A stretch of DNA of 6,931 bases. Origin: Phycisphaerales bacterium (GTDB taxonomy: Bacteria; Planctomycetota; Phycisphaerae; Phycisphaerales; Phycisphaeraceae). The notes below the pieces were generated by a model that saw only the letters and a program-made list of their open reading frames with translations, had not been told where the DNA came from and searched no databases. A program made the position numbers and the translations under genes. The stretch covers positions 1-6,931 of the forward strand of contig JAAUTM010000069.1 of assembly GCA_012031455.1 (NCBI GenBank), read 5' to 3'. This document shows, in pieces, positions 6,160 through 6,931 of the stretch; the stretch's first letter is position 1; every line of letters begins with the position of its first letter.

Positions 6160-6931
6160 TTACTTGGGCATGTTCTCATCCGCCCATTGCAGGGATTTAC
6201 GATAAATCTCTCCCACTACGATGACATCCAGTTCCAGTTGTTTGCAGAACATGTTCATCAGCGTGAGGTTGCCCGTTCCATGGCCATGGCCAGTCGGTAT
6301 ATGCGTGACAACGGGGTGTCCATGCCGACCAGCGCTTCGCGAACATCCCGGGAAAGCGGCATGGCGGCAAGGATATCCTCCATCGGACGATCCATCAGAG
6401 CATCAATCCCGGAAAACAGCCGATGAGAAATAGATCAAGATGCTGTTCTTCCAAACCCAGCAGGTTGCCCACCTGTTCACAGAACCGCCCGCGAACCAGG
6501 CAGGTGGTCATCAGTTCCTGCGGCTTGTTGTCGGCGATGGCGATCATGGCCACGATCGACGCCCACTTGCGCAAGGGACCTTCACCCATGAGCGTCAGGG
6601 CATGGTGGATTGAGGAAACGCGATGACGCATTCCGATGGATGCGGAATTGAGATACCGCAGTAGCCTTACGGACAGGGACATTTCCCGTTTGATAATGGA
6701 TTCAAGTTTCCCAAAATCCAATGTCTGTTGGTTAAGCTCTTTAAGAAACAGCAGGTAATTGGCTTTGGATGCCGGGATGTCCCGACCCTGGACGATCTGT
6801 GGCTTACAGAAAAAATAACCTTGGAAATAGGCATAACCAAGATCCACCGCCTGCTTGAAATCATCGTGACCTTCGATTTTTTCCGCCAGCAATGCGATGC
6901 CCCCCAAACCGTAATTCTGCATCATCTGCTT
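6160..6931 (-). CDS. EAL-HDOD signalling protein (YuxH-type), C-terminal part, two frameshifts
   Basis: This is a cytoplasmic signalling protein. The 5' end lies beyond the window, and 257 residues are visible once one base is restored near 6419 and one near 6273; the gene ends at TAA (6162-6160). Visible residues 1-46 are the end of an EAL domain: LLAEKIEGHDDFKQAVDLGY at 14-33 and FQGYFFCKP at 36-44. The EAL signature itself is not visible, so phosphodiesterase activity on cyclic di-GMP cannot be judged. Residues about 68-245 are the HDOD domain, with LLRYLNSASIGMRHRVSSI at 90-108 and HALTLMGEGPLRKW at 110-123. Restored junctions read LFLIGLFSGIDALMDRPMED and RLAMAMERGNLTLMNMFCKQ, matching the family. 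HDOD domains are non-catalytic HD-like regulatory modules. The gene converges with the transporter genes and is not part of that operon. A genuine pseudogene is a less likely alternative to missing base calls. Confidence 0.85.

Noticed and set aside
6136..6426. 96-residue plus-strand open frame opposite the EAL-HDOD gene
   Set aside because: The opposite strand matches the EAL-HDOD family once two bases are restored, so this frame is antisense noise.

Overview
The window is bacterial, with moderate GC, densely packed genes and mostly short spacers. It holds two ABC-transporter gene groups, one methyltransferase and the 3' end of a signalling gene. The organism cannot be named from this sequence alone. 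The wording of the long, N-terminally anchored sugar-binding protein loosely recalls Planctomycetes, Verrucomicrobia and Lentisphaerae proteins, but that is a weak impression.

Layout. (1) 1-2505, plus strand: a MalG-type sugar permease, followed by an extracellular solute-binding protein of family 1. This is the end of a carbohydrate-uptake operon whose other permease would lie upstream. (2) 2506-2804: a 299-bp AT-rich spacer with weak promoter, terminator and dyad candidates and no convincing gene. (3) 2805-3572: an intact class I SAM-dependent methyltransferase. (4) 3614-6060: an OpuCA-type ATPase and a fused permease plus substrate-binding protein (OpuCB-OpuCC type). Together they make a complete quaternary-amine/osmoprotectant importer from two genes. 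(5) 6061-6159: a convergent intergenic spacer with three hairpins. (6) 6160-6931, minus strand: the C-terminal part of an EAL-HDOD signalling protein whose start lies outside the window.

The most striking feature is the state of the reading frames. Four of the six genes are broken, by seven frameshifts in all (near 1424, 3678, 4854, 5955, 6015, 6273 and 6419). Every one is repaired by restoring a single base, and each can be read as one G or C lost from a short G or C run. The family sequence continues directly in the new frame each time, and the restored genes have sensible lengths (504, 260, 541 and at least 257 residues). This one-directional pattern on both strands points to systematic base under-calling in the source sequence rather than to gene decay or programmed frameshifting. 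The genes are therefore annotated here at full length as CDS.

I see no RNA gene, CRISPR array, insertion sequence or phage element, and no clear sign of an undescribed system. The biological points worth following are the permease-binding protein fusion, the methyltransferase placed directly upstream of the osmoprotectant genes, and the uncleaved-looking anchor of the sugar-binding protein.
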